Shown here: in pieces, positions 1-9,900 of the stretch
Position numbering within the stretch: position 1 is the stretch's first letter
Layout: each line of letters opens with the position of its first letter
NCBI GenBank assembly: GCA_029012425.1
Contig: JAQXMB010000148.1
Coordinates: forward strand, 1 to 33,954
From: a bacterium
GTDB lineage: Bacteria > Bacillota > Clostridia > Lachnospirales > Lachnospiraceae
Length of the DNA stretch: 33,954 bases
Reading direction: 5' to 3'
Notes under the pieces: model-generated
Databases searched by the model: none
Told to the model about the DNA's origin: nothing
What the model saw: the letters and a program-made list of their open reading frames with translations, nothing else
Translations under genes and position numbers: made by a program

Positions 1-39
1 GGAAGAATTCGTGTAATTGTAGCAAAGTCAAAAGAGTAG
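1..39 (+). CDS. 3' end of an upstream gene (partial)
   Basis: Frame 1 is open from the first base and ends at a TAG at 37-39, giving a 12-residue tail GRIRVIVAKSKE. The stop is followed by a purine-rich ribosome binding site (AGGAAGGA) and the adaptor gene start at 54, which is the spacing expected inside an operon. Only the tail is present, so the product cannot be named. An unrelated open frame of this length could arise by chance. Confidence 0.4.
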   Translation, partial: GRIRVIVAKSKE

Positions 40-53
40 CAGGAAGGAATCGT

Positions 54-1709
54 ATGAAAGGCAAAGTTTTGGAATTTATAAAACGCCATAAAAAAGGACT
101 TATTATTTTACTGGTACTGATTATTCTGGTAGGTGTCGTGCTCCCCGGAATGATTAGAGGAAAGGCGGATCAGTTACTGGCAGATATGTATCAATCCCAA
201 AATCCTGAGAGAATTGATTTGCAGGAGTACATATCCGGAAGCGGCACCATTCAGCCAAATGATCAGTATTCAATCACTGCCATGGTGCAGGGAGAAATTG
301 TTGATGCTCCATTTGAAGAAGGAGATATCGTGGAAAAAGATCAGGTGCTTTACCAGTTCTCAACAGACAGTGTTGAAAATACAATCAAGAATGCCGATCT
401 GAGTGTCCGTCAGGCGGAACTTACCGTAAGTGATGCGAAGAAATCGAAATCAGAAACAACGAAAAATCTTTCGTTAAAGTCGAATATTGACGGATATGTG
501 AGTAAGCTTTATGTAAAAGAAGGCGATGTGATTACAGCCGGAACACAGGTGGCGGATGTGTATGATAATACCCGCATGGTACTCACCGTTCCGTTTAACG
601 CTGCGGATGTGAAAAGCAGCTGGGTTGGCAATACTGCGAAGGTATATGTGTCCGATGAGGCACAGAGTATTTCAGGAAAAGTGACAAAGGTTGCTGCGAC
701 TACGCAGAATCAGGCCGGAAATATGGTCACCAAGAATGTTACAATTGAAGTGAAAAATCCCGGGGCACTTGCCGCAGGAATGGAAGCCACTGCAAGTATT
801 GACGGTGTAGACTGTAATTCAGAAGGAACATTTGCAGTGAAATCAGAAGGCGTGTTGAGTGCAGGCGCAAGTGGTACGATTCAAAGCCTGAATGTGGAAG
901 AAGGAGACTATTTGTCGAAGGATGAGGTTTATCTTGTGTTTGAAGATTCGTCCGTTTCCGACAGTGTTGCAAGTGCCGAGATTTCACTTGAGAATGCGCA
1001 AAATCAGTTGGAGTCTGCCCAGAAAAGTCTGGATGATTATTGTATTGAGGCTCCGATTGCAGGAACCGTTATTACGAAAAATGCCAAGGAAGGTGACAAT
1101 ATTAATGCGACCTATCAGAATGCGCTTGCAGTAATTTACGATTTGTCGAAGGTGAAGTTCCAGATGATGATTGATGAGCTGGATGTGTTGAAGCTTTCAA
1201 TCGGTCAGGAAGTGAATGTGACGGCAGATGCATTAGAAGGTGTCCAGATGACAGGACATATTACGAATATCAGTCTTGAAAGCCGTATTACAGGCGGAGT
1301 GACAGAGTATCCTGTCACAGTTGAGATGGATGAAGTTGGCTCTCTTTTGCCCGGAATGAATGTAAATGCCAAGATTGTTTTGAATGAAGAAAAGAATGCG
1401 CTTTGTATTCCGGTTGATGCCCTGATGCGCGGAGATATTGTCTATGTGCAGGATGCGCCGGAGGCACAGGAATCCGGAAAATCGAAAGAACAGACGCAGG
1501 AAGATCTGGCAAATGGAATCCCTGTCGGATATCATGAGGTAAAAGTAACGGTTGGAATCAGTAATGAAGCGTATGTTCAGATTTTATCCGGTTTGACAGA
1601 ATCTGATCTTGTTTATGTGCCAAGGAAGCAATCCGTTGATCCGTTTGCAATGATGATGGGCGGAGGCGATACAGTGGAAGATCAGGATGTCGGAAACATT
1701 AGGGAGTAA
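54..1709 (+). CDS. MacA/HlyD-type membrane fusion (adaptor) subunit of an ABC efflux system
   Basis: A 551-residue protein with a basic N-terminus, one membrane segment at about residues 14-34 (LIILLVLIILVGVVLPGMI) and a large extracytoplasmic part. It shows repeated biotinyl-lipoyl-like hairpins (VDAPFEEGDIVEKDQVL near 85-100, YVSKLYVKEGDVITAGTQV near 147-165, IQSLNVEEGDYLSKDEVYL near 275-293), a short coiled stretch near 305-330, and a beta-barrel region. This is the RND/MacA/YknX adaptor layout. The next two genes encode the matching ATPase and permease, so it probably forms a YknXYZ- or MacAB-like tripartite exporter for peptides or antimicrobials. The substrate cannot be read from sequence. 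ATG 54 follows AGGAAGGA at a good distance. The ATPase gene starts 5 bases after its stop. Confidence 0.88.
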   Translation: MKGKVLEFIKRHKKGLIILLVLIILVGVVLPGMIRGKADQLLADMYQSQNPERIDLQEYISGSGTIQPNDQYSITAMVQGEIVDAPFEEGDIVEKDQVLYQFSTDSVENTIKNADLSVRQAELTVSDAKKSKSETTKNLSLKSNIDGYVSKLYVKEGDVITAGTQVADVYDNTRMVLTVPFNAADVKSSWVGNTAKVYVSDEAQSISGKVTKVAATTQNQAGNMVTKNVTIEVKNPGALAAGMEATASIDGVDCNSEGTFAVKSEGVLSAGASGTIQSLNVEEGDYLSKDEVYLVFEDSSVSDSVASAEISLENAQNQLESAQKSLDDYCIEAPIAGTVITKNAKEGDNINATYQNALAVIYDLSKVKFQMMIDELDVLKLSIGQEVNVTADALEGVQMTGHITNISLESRITGGVTEYPVTVEMDEVGSLLPGMNVNAKIVLNEEKNALCIPVDALMRGDIVYVQDAPEAQESGKSKEQTQEDLANGIPVGYHEVKVTVGISNEAYVQILSGLTESDLVYVPRKQSVDPFAMMMGGGDTVEDQDVGNIRE

Positions 1710-1714
1710 AGGGA

Positions 1715-2434
1715 ATGGAAGAACAATCTCATTTAATTGTATTGGATGATATTCATAAAATCTATCAGATGGGCGATACGCAGGTTCGTGCAAATGACGG
1801 AATTTCATTTACGGTTGATCACGGAGAGATGGTTGCGATTGTCGGAAAGTCCGGCAGCGGTAAATCTACAATTATGAATATTATCGGGGCATTGGATGTG
1901 CCTACCAGTGGGAAGTATTTTCTGAACGGAATTGATGTATCCCAGATGAGTGATGACGAACTTGCAGTGATTCGAAATAAGCAGATCGGTTTTATCTTTC
2001 AGCAGTATAATCTGCTCCCTAAAATGAATCTGCTTCGTAATGTTGAGCTTCCGCTGTTATATGCGGGAGTCGGTGATTATGAGCGAAAAGAACGGGCAAT
2101 GGCATCACTTAAGCGTGTTGGACTGGGAGATAAATGGAAAAATCTTCCGAATCAGTTATCCGGCGGACAGCAGCAGCGTGTGTCGATTGCCAGAGCACTT
2201 GTTGGCAATCCCTCTTTAATTCTTGCAGATGAACCGACCGGAGCATTGGATTCGCGAACAAGTCGTGATGTGCTTGATTTTCTTAAGGAACTGAACAATG
2301 AGGGCAATACGATCATCATTATCACACATGACAATTCCATCGCACTTGAGGCAAGGCGAATCATAAAAATTCACGATGGGCAGGTAGTATTCGACGGTGA
2401 AGCCCAGGAATACAGAAAGCAGGTTTTAGGATGA
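1715..2434 (+). CDS. ABC transporter ATP-binding protein, MacB/LolD class
   Basis: A 239-residue single nucleotide-binding domain with every catalytic element visible: Walker A GKSGSGKST (44-52), Q-loop FQQ (95-97), signature LSGGQ (148-152), Walker B LILADE ending at E173 followed by PTGALD, and switch His205. The EPTGALDS string and overall length are typical of the MacB/LolD/YknY family, whose members power mechanotransmission rather than membrane transport by the permease alone. It sits between the adaptor and permease genes and overlaps the permease start by four bases (ATGA), so the two are translationally coupled. It should bind the cytoplasmic face of the permease dimer. Confidence 0.93.
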   Translation: MEEQSHLIVLDDIHKIYQMGDTQVRANDGISFTVDHGEMVAIVGKSGSGKSTIMNIIGALDVPTSGKYFLNGIDVSQMSDDELAVIRNKQIGFIFQQYNLLPKMNLLRNVELPLLYAGVGDYERKERAMASLKRVGLGDKWKNLPNQLSGGQQQRVSIARALVGNPSLILADEPTGALDSRTSRDVLDFLKELNNEGNTIIIITHDNSIALEARRIIKIHDGQVVFDGEAQEYRKQVLG

Positions 2435-3606
2435 AAATATCACAGGCATTTGGAATGGCATTTTCGAGTCTGCGAAGCAATCTCATGCGTGCATTTCTTA
2501 CGATGCTCGGCATGATTATTGGAGTTGGAGCAGTAATTGCCATGATTAGTCTCATGGACGGAATGATTGCCTATACAACAGATCAGTTTCAGGATATGGG
2601 AACGGATCTGCTTGCAGTCAATATTACGAATTATGGAAGTAAGAAGGTAACAGAACAGCAGTTTTATGATTTTATTGGTGAGTATCCGGAGCAGTTTGGT
2701 GATATGTCACCGTATTATAATATGAATATTTCGGTGCGCAGTAAGCAGGAACTCGAGAAAAAAAGTTCGGTTATCGGTGTCAGTGAAGACTATGCGGATA
2801 TGAATTCTTTTGAAGTTGAAAAAGGAAGATTTTTGGCGTACGCAGATATTGTGAACCGAAGCAGAGTGTGTGTCATCGGTTCATATACGGCAGAGCATTA
2901 CTTTGGTGAGACGGAGCCGCTTGGAGCGACACTTCGTCTTGGAACGGATACCTATCAGATTGTAGGCGTGTTAAAAGAGAAGGTTGATTCAACCGAAAAT
3001 TCGCTTGACGACTGTATTTTTGCACCGTACAGTGTGATCGGTCGTAAGATGGGTATGTCGAGTCCCAGCATGCTTTATATACAGATGAAGGATCCGGATC
3101 ATTCGAAAGATGCACAAAAATTGCTGGAAGACTATCTGTATAGTGTTTTTCATGACACAGACTGTTATATGATTACCAATATGGCGCAGCTTCTTGATAT
3201 GATGCAGGATATGACCGGCGTGATGCAAAAGATTCTTGTCGGTATTGCAGGCATTTCATTGCTGGTAGCGGGAATCGGTATTATGAACATTATGCTTGTA
3301 TCGGTAAGTGAGCGAACCAGAGAAATCGGAATCAGAAAATCTCTTGGGGCGAAGAAAAAAGATATTATGCGTCAGTTTGTGATTGAGGCAGGAACACTAA
3401 GTACAATCGGAGGAGGAATCGGAATCCTTCTTGGAGGTTTGGCAACAACCTTGCTGGGTAATTTGATTGGAATGAATTGTGCTCCGTCGATGCGGGCGAT
3501 TATTCTATCATTTGGTGTATCAGCAGGTATCGGTTTGCTGTTTGGTTATATGCCGGCAAATAAGGCGGCGAAGTTGAATCCGATTGACGCTTTGAGGAGT
3601 GAATAA
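2431..3606 (+). CDS. ABC transporter permease, MacB_PCD plus FtsX domains
   Basis: A 391-residue membrane protein with the MacB fold order. One N-terminal membrane helix lies at about residues 20-45 (LTMLGMIIGVGAVIAMISL). A periplasmic-core-like extracellular domain covers about 50-265. A C-terminal FtsX domain has three helices: near 270-295 (VGIAGISLLVAGIGIMNIMLV), 320-350, and 357-380. The conserved string SERTREIGIRKSLGAKKKDI between the first two C-terminal helices is the coupling region that contacts the ATPase. ATG 2431 lies inside the ATPase stop region. Its own stop (3604-3606) overlaps the addB start by one base, so efflux and DNA-repair genes are on one transcript here. Confidence 0.92.
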   Translation: MKISQAFGMAFSSLRSNLMRAFLTMLGMIIGVGAVIAMISLMDGMIAYTTDQFQDMGTDLLAVNITNYGSKKVTEQQFYDFIGEYPEQFGDMSPYYNMNISVRSKQELEKKSSVIGVSEDYADMNSFEVEKGRFLAYADIVNRSRVCVIGSYTAEHYFGETEPLGATLRLGTDTYQIVGVLKEKVDSTENSLDDCIFAPYSVIGRKMGMSSPSMLYIQMKDPDHSKDAQKLLEDYLYSVFHDTDCYMITNMAQLLDMMQDMTGVMQKILVGIAGISLLVAGIGIMNIMLVSVSERTREIGIRKSLGAKKKDIMRQFVIEAGTLSTIGGGIGILLGGLATTLLGNLIGMNCAPSMRAIILSFGVSAGIGLLFGYMPANKAAKLNPIDALRSE

Positions 3607-6600
3607 TGGCATTACAATTGGTTTTGGGGGGCTCAGGCTCAGGGAAATCACATTATCTATATGAGGAGACATTGAAGCAGGCGCAGAAGAATCCTAAGAG
3701 ACGATACTATTTTCTGGTACCGGAGCAGTTTACGATGGCGGTTCAGCGAGAGTTTGTCGTGCGCTCTAGGGGGCATGCGATACTAAATATCGATGTGCTC
3801 AGTTTTAAGCGTCTTGCATTTCGAGTGTTTGAAGAGCTGGGTGAGGATCATACACAGATTCTGGAAGATACGGGAAAAAATCTTATGCTTCGGCGGCTGG
3901 TTGGTGAACTGGCCCCGAAGCTTTCTGTGCTTTCAGGAAACTTGCACCGGGCAGGCTATATCGATGAAATAAAATCGTTTATCACGGAGCTGACCCAATA
4001 TCGAATCAGCCCGGATATGCTTCGCGAAATGGCTGCACAAGGCACGAATTCGCCTATGACGCAGGCAAAATTAAAAGATATCAGTTTACTTTATGAGTCA
4101 TTTTTGGATTATCTGAGCGGCGATTATCTGCTTGCGGAGGAGGTAACAGAGTATCTTGCCGGTATTGTCGGAAAATCAAGACTGTTTGATGATGCAGTCT
4201 TAATTTTTGACGGATTTACCGGATTTACGCCGGTTCAGCAGAGTTTTTTACAGGCAGTCCTTCCGATGGTTACACAAAGTATTTTTGCAGTAACGATTGA
4301 TGAGCGGGAAGATTTTTATGGATCCTGTGAGCTTGAGAATCTGTTTTATCTGTCTAAGAAGACAATTCAGACCTTGTTAAAACTGGCGCAGGATGCGGGA
4401 ATTGAGATTGATGATGCAGTAATTATGCGCGATGGTGCAAAGAAACGATTTGTTAAGGCACCAAAGCTTGCACATCTGGAGGCGAATCTGTTTCGGCTTG
4501 GAATGAACAAGTATGTTGGAAAAGCGTCGGATGAGATTACCATCCGTTCTTTTGCAAGACCGAAGGACGAGTTGGTGTTTGCCGCACAGGAAATACGAAG
4601 ACTCGTTCGAACCGAGGGATACCGGTACCGTGATTTCGCAATTGTAACAGGAGATGTATCCGGTTTTTCACACTATGTAGATCCGGTATTCACCGAGTAT
4701 GAATTGCCGTACTTTATCGACCAGACGGACCCGATTGTATATCATCCGTTGATTGAATATGTTCGAAGCTTATTACAGCTGTCTGTGAACGGAGCATTGT
4801 TTGAACCGATGATGCGTGTGCTAAAAACGGGGCTTTTGCCTATTCCAATCGGACAGGTTGATCTGTTGGAAAACTATTTGATTGCATATGGCATTCAGGG
4901 AGAGGCGGCATGGAAACACACATGGGTTCGCAATCCTGAGTGGCTGAGTGCAGAGCAGCTAGATGAGTTGAATGTCCTGCGCACGCAATTGATGGAATTG
5001 TTTGAACCGGTATTTGTTGTGATGGCTGATGATAAGACAACGGTTCGTGAACGCACCGGGGCGTTGTATGAAATGCTATCACTCGTGACAATTGAAGACG
5101 ATGCGTCGATTCGAATTCAGAGAGCGCTTGTTGAACTTTTCGACAAACTGGTAGGACTTCTCGGCGAGGAGGTACTTCCTCCGGAAGAATATCAAGAAAT
5201 ACTTGAAGCCGGATTTGATGCGGCTGAAGTGGCAATCATTCCTCCGGGATTCGACCAAGTGCTTGTCGGAGACATTGAAAGAACAAGACTTGGAGACATC
5301 AGGGTTTTATTTTTTATCGGCGTGAACGATGGAATCATTCCGAAAAGCCAAAATGATGGAGGAATTCTCTCACAGTTAGAAAGACAGACACTTGCGAATG
5401 CTCAGTATGAGCTTGCTCCGACTGCAAGAGAGCGCGCATTTATACAGAGATTTTATTTGTATCTGAATCTGACAAAGCCGAAAGATCGTCTATATCTCTC
5501 CTTTGCAAGAACCGGTTCTGACGGTACTGCGCTTAGGCGTTCTTATCTGATTGGGATGCTCAATCGGATTTTTCCTGATCTTTCCGTGATCGATGAGACG
5601 GATAGCGACGCTTTGCGTATGCTTGAGCGTCCAAAGGCTGCTTTCTCTTACCTTGCAGCCGGAATGGAGACTGCCAAGGCTGGAAAAGCAAGCGAAACAT
5701 GGCGGGCATTGTTGGCATGGTATATGAAACATGAAACATGGTCCGATTCGTTGGAGCAACTGATGCATGCTTCGTTTTTCCGGTTTGAACAGGAGACGCT
5801 TCCGAGGGATGTAAGCCGTTTGTTATATGGAAGCGTGTTAGAGACATCTGTAACACGGCTGGAGCGTTTTGCCGCCTGTGCATATGCACATTTTATGTCA
5901 TATGGATTACGGCTTATGCCGCGTGAGCAGAACGACTTTGAACAGATGGATTTTGGAAATCTTATTCACACCGCACTTGAAAACTATGCGGTTGAACTTG
6001 CAAAGAGTGCGTATACATGGTTTGATGTACCACAGGATGAGTCAAAACGGTTGGGCGATGAGGCTCTCAGGAGAGCGTTAGAACAGAGCCGTAATGATGC
6101 GCTGTTTACTTCAGCAAAGAATCGTTATCTGACGACCCGTATCAAACGACTGCTTGGACAGACCATTGACACACTGACTGCGCAGGTTCGAAAGGGGCGA
6201 TTTGTTCCAAGCAATTATGAGCTTGGATTTGGTTTTGCAGATTCCCTGAGCGCGATGGAATTTTCGCTGAGTGAAGAGGAAAAGATGCGACTTCGCGGCC
6301 GAATTGACCGTGTTGATGTGTTGCATACGGACGGGGAGACTTATGTGAAAATCATTGATTATAAGTCGGGAAAGACACAGTTTTCTCTATTGAATCTGTA
6401 TCATGGATTGCAGCTGCAGCTGGTAGTATATCTGAATGCTGCGATGGAACACATTCGAAAAAGCGAGGATTGTACGAATGTGACTCCAGCCGGCATTTTT
6501 TACTATCATATTGACGAGCCGATTGTAGAAGCAGATGCACAGATGAGTGAAGAAGAAATATGGCAGAGCATTTTTGAAAAACTGCGTCTGGATGGAATTG

Positions 6601-6986
6601 TAAATAATGAACCGGAAGTCTATGAGGCGATGGATGAATCTTTGACGGATAAATCCGATGTAATTCCCATTGCCCGCAATAAAGATGGAAGTTTATCAAA
6701 AAAATCAAAAGCATACACAAAAGAACAGTTTCAAGATATCAGTAACTATGTGAATACGGTCATTAAAGAGCTTGGGGAACGCATGATAAACGGCGAGATT
6801 TCTATCGAACCATATGAACTCAAGGATGCGAATGCATGCAGTTATTGTAATTACAAAAGCGTATGTGGATTTGATAAACAATTGTCAGGCTGTGGCTACA
6901 AGAAATTAGAGCAGTTTCAAGATGAGAAGGAATTGCTGGACAAAATACATGAAAAACTGGAAGAAAAGTCAGACGGAAAGGAGTAG
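3606..6986 (+). CDS. addB: ATP-dependent helicase/nuclease subunit B (AddB)
   Basis: A 1126-residue AddB, subunit of the AddAB complex that resects double-strand DNA ends and loads RecA in Firmicutes in place of RecBCD. The N-terminus has a Walker A loop (GGSGSGKSH, about 8-16). The C-terminal RecB-type nuclease carries GRIDRVDV and IIDYKSGK with D918/K920 as active-site residues. Four cysteines that should hold the 4Fe-4S staple are present: C758 and the C1078-x2-C1081-x5-C1087 cluster. The 320-residue gap between the first and second cysteine matches my recollection of Bacillus subtilis AddB (C801 and C1121). The ATG overlaps the permease stop by one base, and addA follows after 3 bases, the usual addB-addA order. 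Confidence 0.96.
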   Translation: MALQLVLGGSGSGKSHYLYEETLKQAQKNPKRRYYFLVPEQFTMAVQREFVVRSRGHAILNIDVLSFKRLAFRVFEELGEDHTQILEDTGKNLMLRRLVGELAPKLSVLSGNLHRAGYIDEIKSFITELTQYRISPDMLREMAAQGTNSPMTQAKLKDISLLYESFLDYLSGDYLLAEEVTEYLAGIVGKSRLFDDAVLIFDGFTGFTPVQQSFLQAVLPMVTQSIFAVTIDEREDFYGSCELENLFYLSKKTIQTLLKLAQDAGIEIDDAVIMRDGAKKRFVKAPKLAHLEANLFRLGMNKYVGKASDEITIRSFARPKDELVFAAQEIRRLVRTEGYRYRDFAIVTGDVSGFSHYVDPVFTEYELPYFIDQTDPIVYHPLIEYVRSLLQLSVNGALFEPMMRVLKTGLLPIPIGQVDLLENYLIAYGIQGEAAWKHTWVRNPEWLSAEQLDELNVLRTQLMELFEPVFVVMADDKTTVRERTGALYEMLSLVTIEDDASIRIQRALVELFDKLVGLLGEEVLPPEEYQEILEAGFDAAEVAIIPPGFDQVLVGDIERTRLGDIRVLFFIGVNDGIIPKSQNDGGILSQLERQTLANAQYELAPTARERAFIQRFYLYLNLTKPKDRLYLSFARTGSDGTALRRSYLIGMLNRIFPDLSVIDETDSDALRMLERPKAAFSYLAAGMETAKAGKASETWRALLAWYMKHETWSDSLEQLMHASFFRFEQETLPRDVSRLLYGSVLETSVTRLERFAACAYAHFMSYGLRLMPREQNDFEQMDFGNLIHTALENYAVELAKSAYTWFDVPQDESKRLGDEALRRALEQSRNDALFTSAKNRYLTTRIKRLLGQTIDTLTAQVRKGRFVPSNYELGFGFADSLSAMEFSLSEEEKMRLRGRIDRVDVLHTDGETYVKIIDYKSGKTQFSLLNLYHGLQLQLVVYLNAAMEHIRKSEDCTNVTPAGIFYYHIDEPIVEADAQMSEEEIWQSIFEKLRLDGIVNNEPEVYEAMDESLTDKSDVIPIARNKDGSLSKKSKAYTKEQFQDISNYVNTVIKELGERMINGEISIEPYELKDANACSYCNYKSVCGFDKQLSGCGYKKLEQFQDEKELLDKIHEKLEEKSDGKE

Positions 6987-6989
6987 GCG

Positions 6990-9900
6990 ATGGGAGTGAA
7001 ATGGACACCAAACCAACAGCAGATCATTGAGCACCGCAACGGGAATCTGCTTGTTTCGGCAGCGGCAGGAAGCGGTAAGACCGCTGTTCTTGTCGAGCGA
7101 ATCATACAAAAAATATTAGATCCCGATCATCCGGTTGACATTGATCGCATGCTCGTTGTGACTTTTACGAAGGCAGCCGCCGCACAGATGCGAGAGCGTG
7201 TGTCGCAGGCACTTGAAAAATGTATGGATGCGGAACCTGATAACCCTTATCTTCAGAGACAGTATACGCTTGTTCATCATGCCCAGATTACTACCATTGA
7301 CAGTTTTTGTCTGTATATCGTAAAGAATTATTTTCATGTCATTGATCTGGAACCGGGTTTTCGTGTGGGAGATCCCGGAGAACTTTCACTCATAGGTCAG
7401 GATGTACTGAGTGAAGTGCTTGAGAAGCTGTATGAAGCGCAGGATGAGAACTTCCTGGCGTTTTCCGACTCCTACTCCAATGCGAAGAACGATAATCCAA
7501 TTGTTGAGATGGTAAGCCAACTGTATGAGTATGCGCAGAGTGCGCCCTGGCCGTTAGAGTGGTTGGAGGGACTTGGCGACAGCTATGATGAACAGGCATT
7601 GGACTTATCAAACTTAAAGTCCTCCAACAGCTGGTTAAGTCAGCTGGTTGAAGAACTAAAACATATTATTGGCTCATACAAGGACCAGCTTTTGCAGGCG
7701 AAGGAGCTTTGTCTTCTTCCGGATGGACCGGATATGTATCTGGAAACGATAGAAGCCATCATTGAGCAGATGAATCACTTTGAGGACATCGAAGACTTTG
7801 ACGAATTAGGTTTCGCACTCAAAAATCTTGACTTTGGAAGGCTGAAGGTCCGCAAAAATTTTGAAGGAGACAAGAAGGTTCAGGAGCTTGTAAAAAAAAT
7901 TCGGGAAGATGCAAAAAAGAAGTTAGATGCAATATACAAGGAAAGCTTTGCACTTCCTTTGCAAGACCAGCTACAGGATATGCGTCTTGTGGGAAAGGCT
8001 GTAAAAACGCTTGCTCGTGTAACAAGAGCATATACGATTGCATTTTCTGAGAAGAAGCGCGAAAAAAAGTTGCTGGACTTTTCTGATATCGAACATATGG
8101 CTCTGCAGATTTTAGTGGATCCGATAACGAAGGAGCCTTCGGCAATCGCACATGAGTTTCGGGACTGTTTTGATGAAATCATGATTGATGAATATCAGGA
8201 CTCGAATTATGTGCAGGAGGAGATCCTTACGGCAATTGCAGGCAAAGACGGCAGGGAGAATCGTTTTATGGTCGGTGATGTCAAGCAGAGTATTTATCGT
8301 TTTCGTCTTGCAAGACCTGAACTGTTTATTGAAAAGTATGATTCCTATACGGAGAAGATGTCAAGAAATCGGAAAATCTGTCTTGATCAGAATTTCCGAA
8401 GCCGTACCAATGTATTGGATAGTGTAAATGCGTTGTTTTACCGTATCATGAAACGGGATGTCGGAGGCGTGACCTATGATGCAGCCGCTGCATTGTATCC
8501 GGGAGCATCGTATCCGCAGTGCGGAGCGGATGATTTCTTCAAGACGCGGCTGCTGCTTGCTGATAGCGGAAAAGAAGCGCGAGAGATAAGTGGGGCGGAA
8601 AGCAATAATCAGCAGGAAGCAATTATCATTGCGGAGGAAATTCACAGGCTGTTAGCGGATGGTCGTGTCACGGGAGAAGATGGCACCCTTCGACCGGTGC
8701 GGTTGTCGGATATTGTGATCTTACTTCGAAGTCCTTCGGGGTGGGGAGATGAATTGAGTAGTACACTGATGGATTATGGAATTCCTTCGCATCAGTTGTC
8801 TCAGAAAGGGTACTTTAGTGCCACTGAGGTTCAAACTGTTCTTGCTATGTGTCATGTCATTGACAATCCGTTGCAGGATATCCCGCTGGCAGCAGCTGCC
8901 CGATCTGCGTTTTTTGGTTTTACCAATGAGGAGCTTGCGAGGATCCGAACCGCAAGTGAGAAGGTTCTGTTTTATGATTGTATGACAGAGTATGCCGCAG
9001 GCGGAGCGCTCGAACCGCTGCGGGAAAAGACTGCACATATGCTCTCGGTGATCGATGATTACAGAGAGAAATCGAGACACCTTCCGGTACATACGATTCT
9101 TGAGCAGCTGATGCAGGAGAATCATTATCTGATGTATGTAAGTGCGCTGCCGGCAGGCAAAAAGCGTGCGGCAAACCTTGCGATGTTAATCGAGCAGGCG
9201 GTTGCCTTTGAGCGAACAAGCTATCGAGGACTGTTCCATTTTATTCGTTACATGGAGCAGCTTCAGGAATATGAAGTAGACTTTGGTGAGGCGGATGTAA
9301 TTGGCGAGAGCGAAGATGTTGTTCGTATTATGAGCATTCATAAAAGCAAGGGCTTGGAGTTCCCGATTGTATTTGTAGCCGGACTCGGACGGGAGTTCAA
9401 TAAAAAGGACAGTCAGAAACAGATGATTCTCGACTATGAATATGGTGTAGGACTTACCTGCATCGAGGGTGAGAAACGGCGGAAAAAGACAACCTTGTTA
9501 AAGAAGATGATGTCTATGCGTATTGCCGCTGAGAATATGGGAGAGGAGCTTCGCGTTCTCTATGTTGCGATGACAAGAGCAAAAGAACAGCTTATATTAA
9601 CTGCAGCAAGCAAGAACATCGATACAGTGTTGATGACCGCCGAACTGAAAAAGGAAAGCAATGTCTCCTATTTAGATCGTGCGGGAGCAACCGGCTATCT
9701 GCAGTGGGTACTTCCCTGTGCACTTGCGAATCCGGAGTATTTTGCTGTGGAAATATACAGAGCAGAGGATTTTCATATTCAGGATGAATTGAAAATAACA
9801 GAGAATCTTGTACAGAAGGATTTATTTTTACAGAGTGTGGATGATGCGGACGAACTGATTGTACAGGAGCTTGACGAGAAGCTGACATGGCCGTATCCTT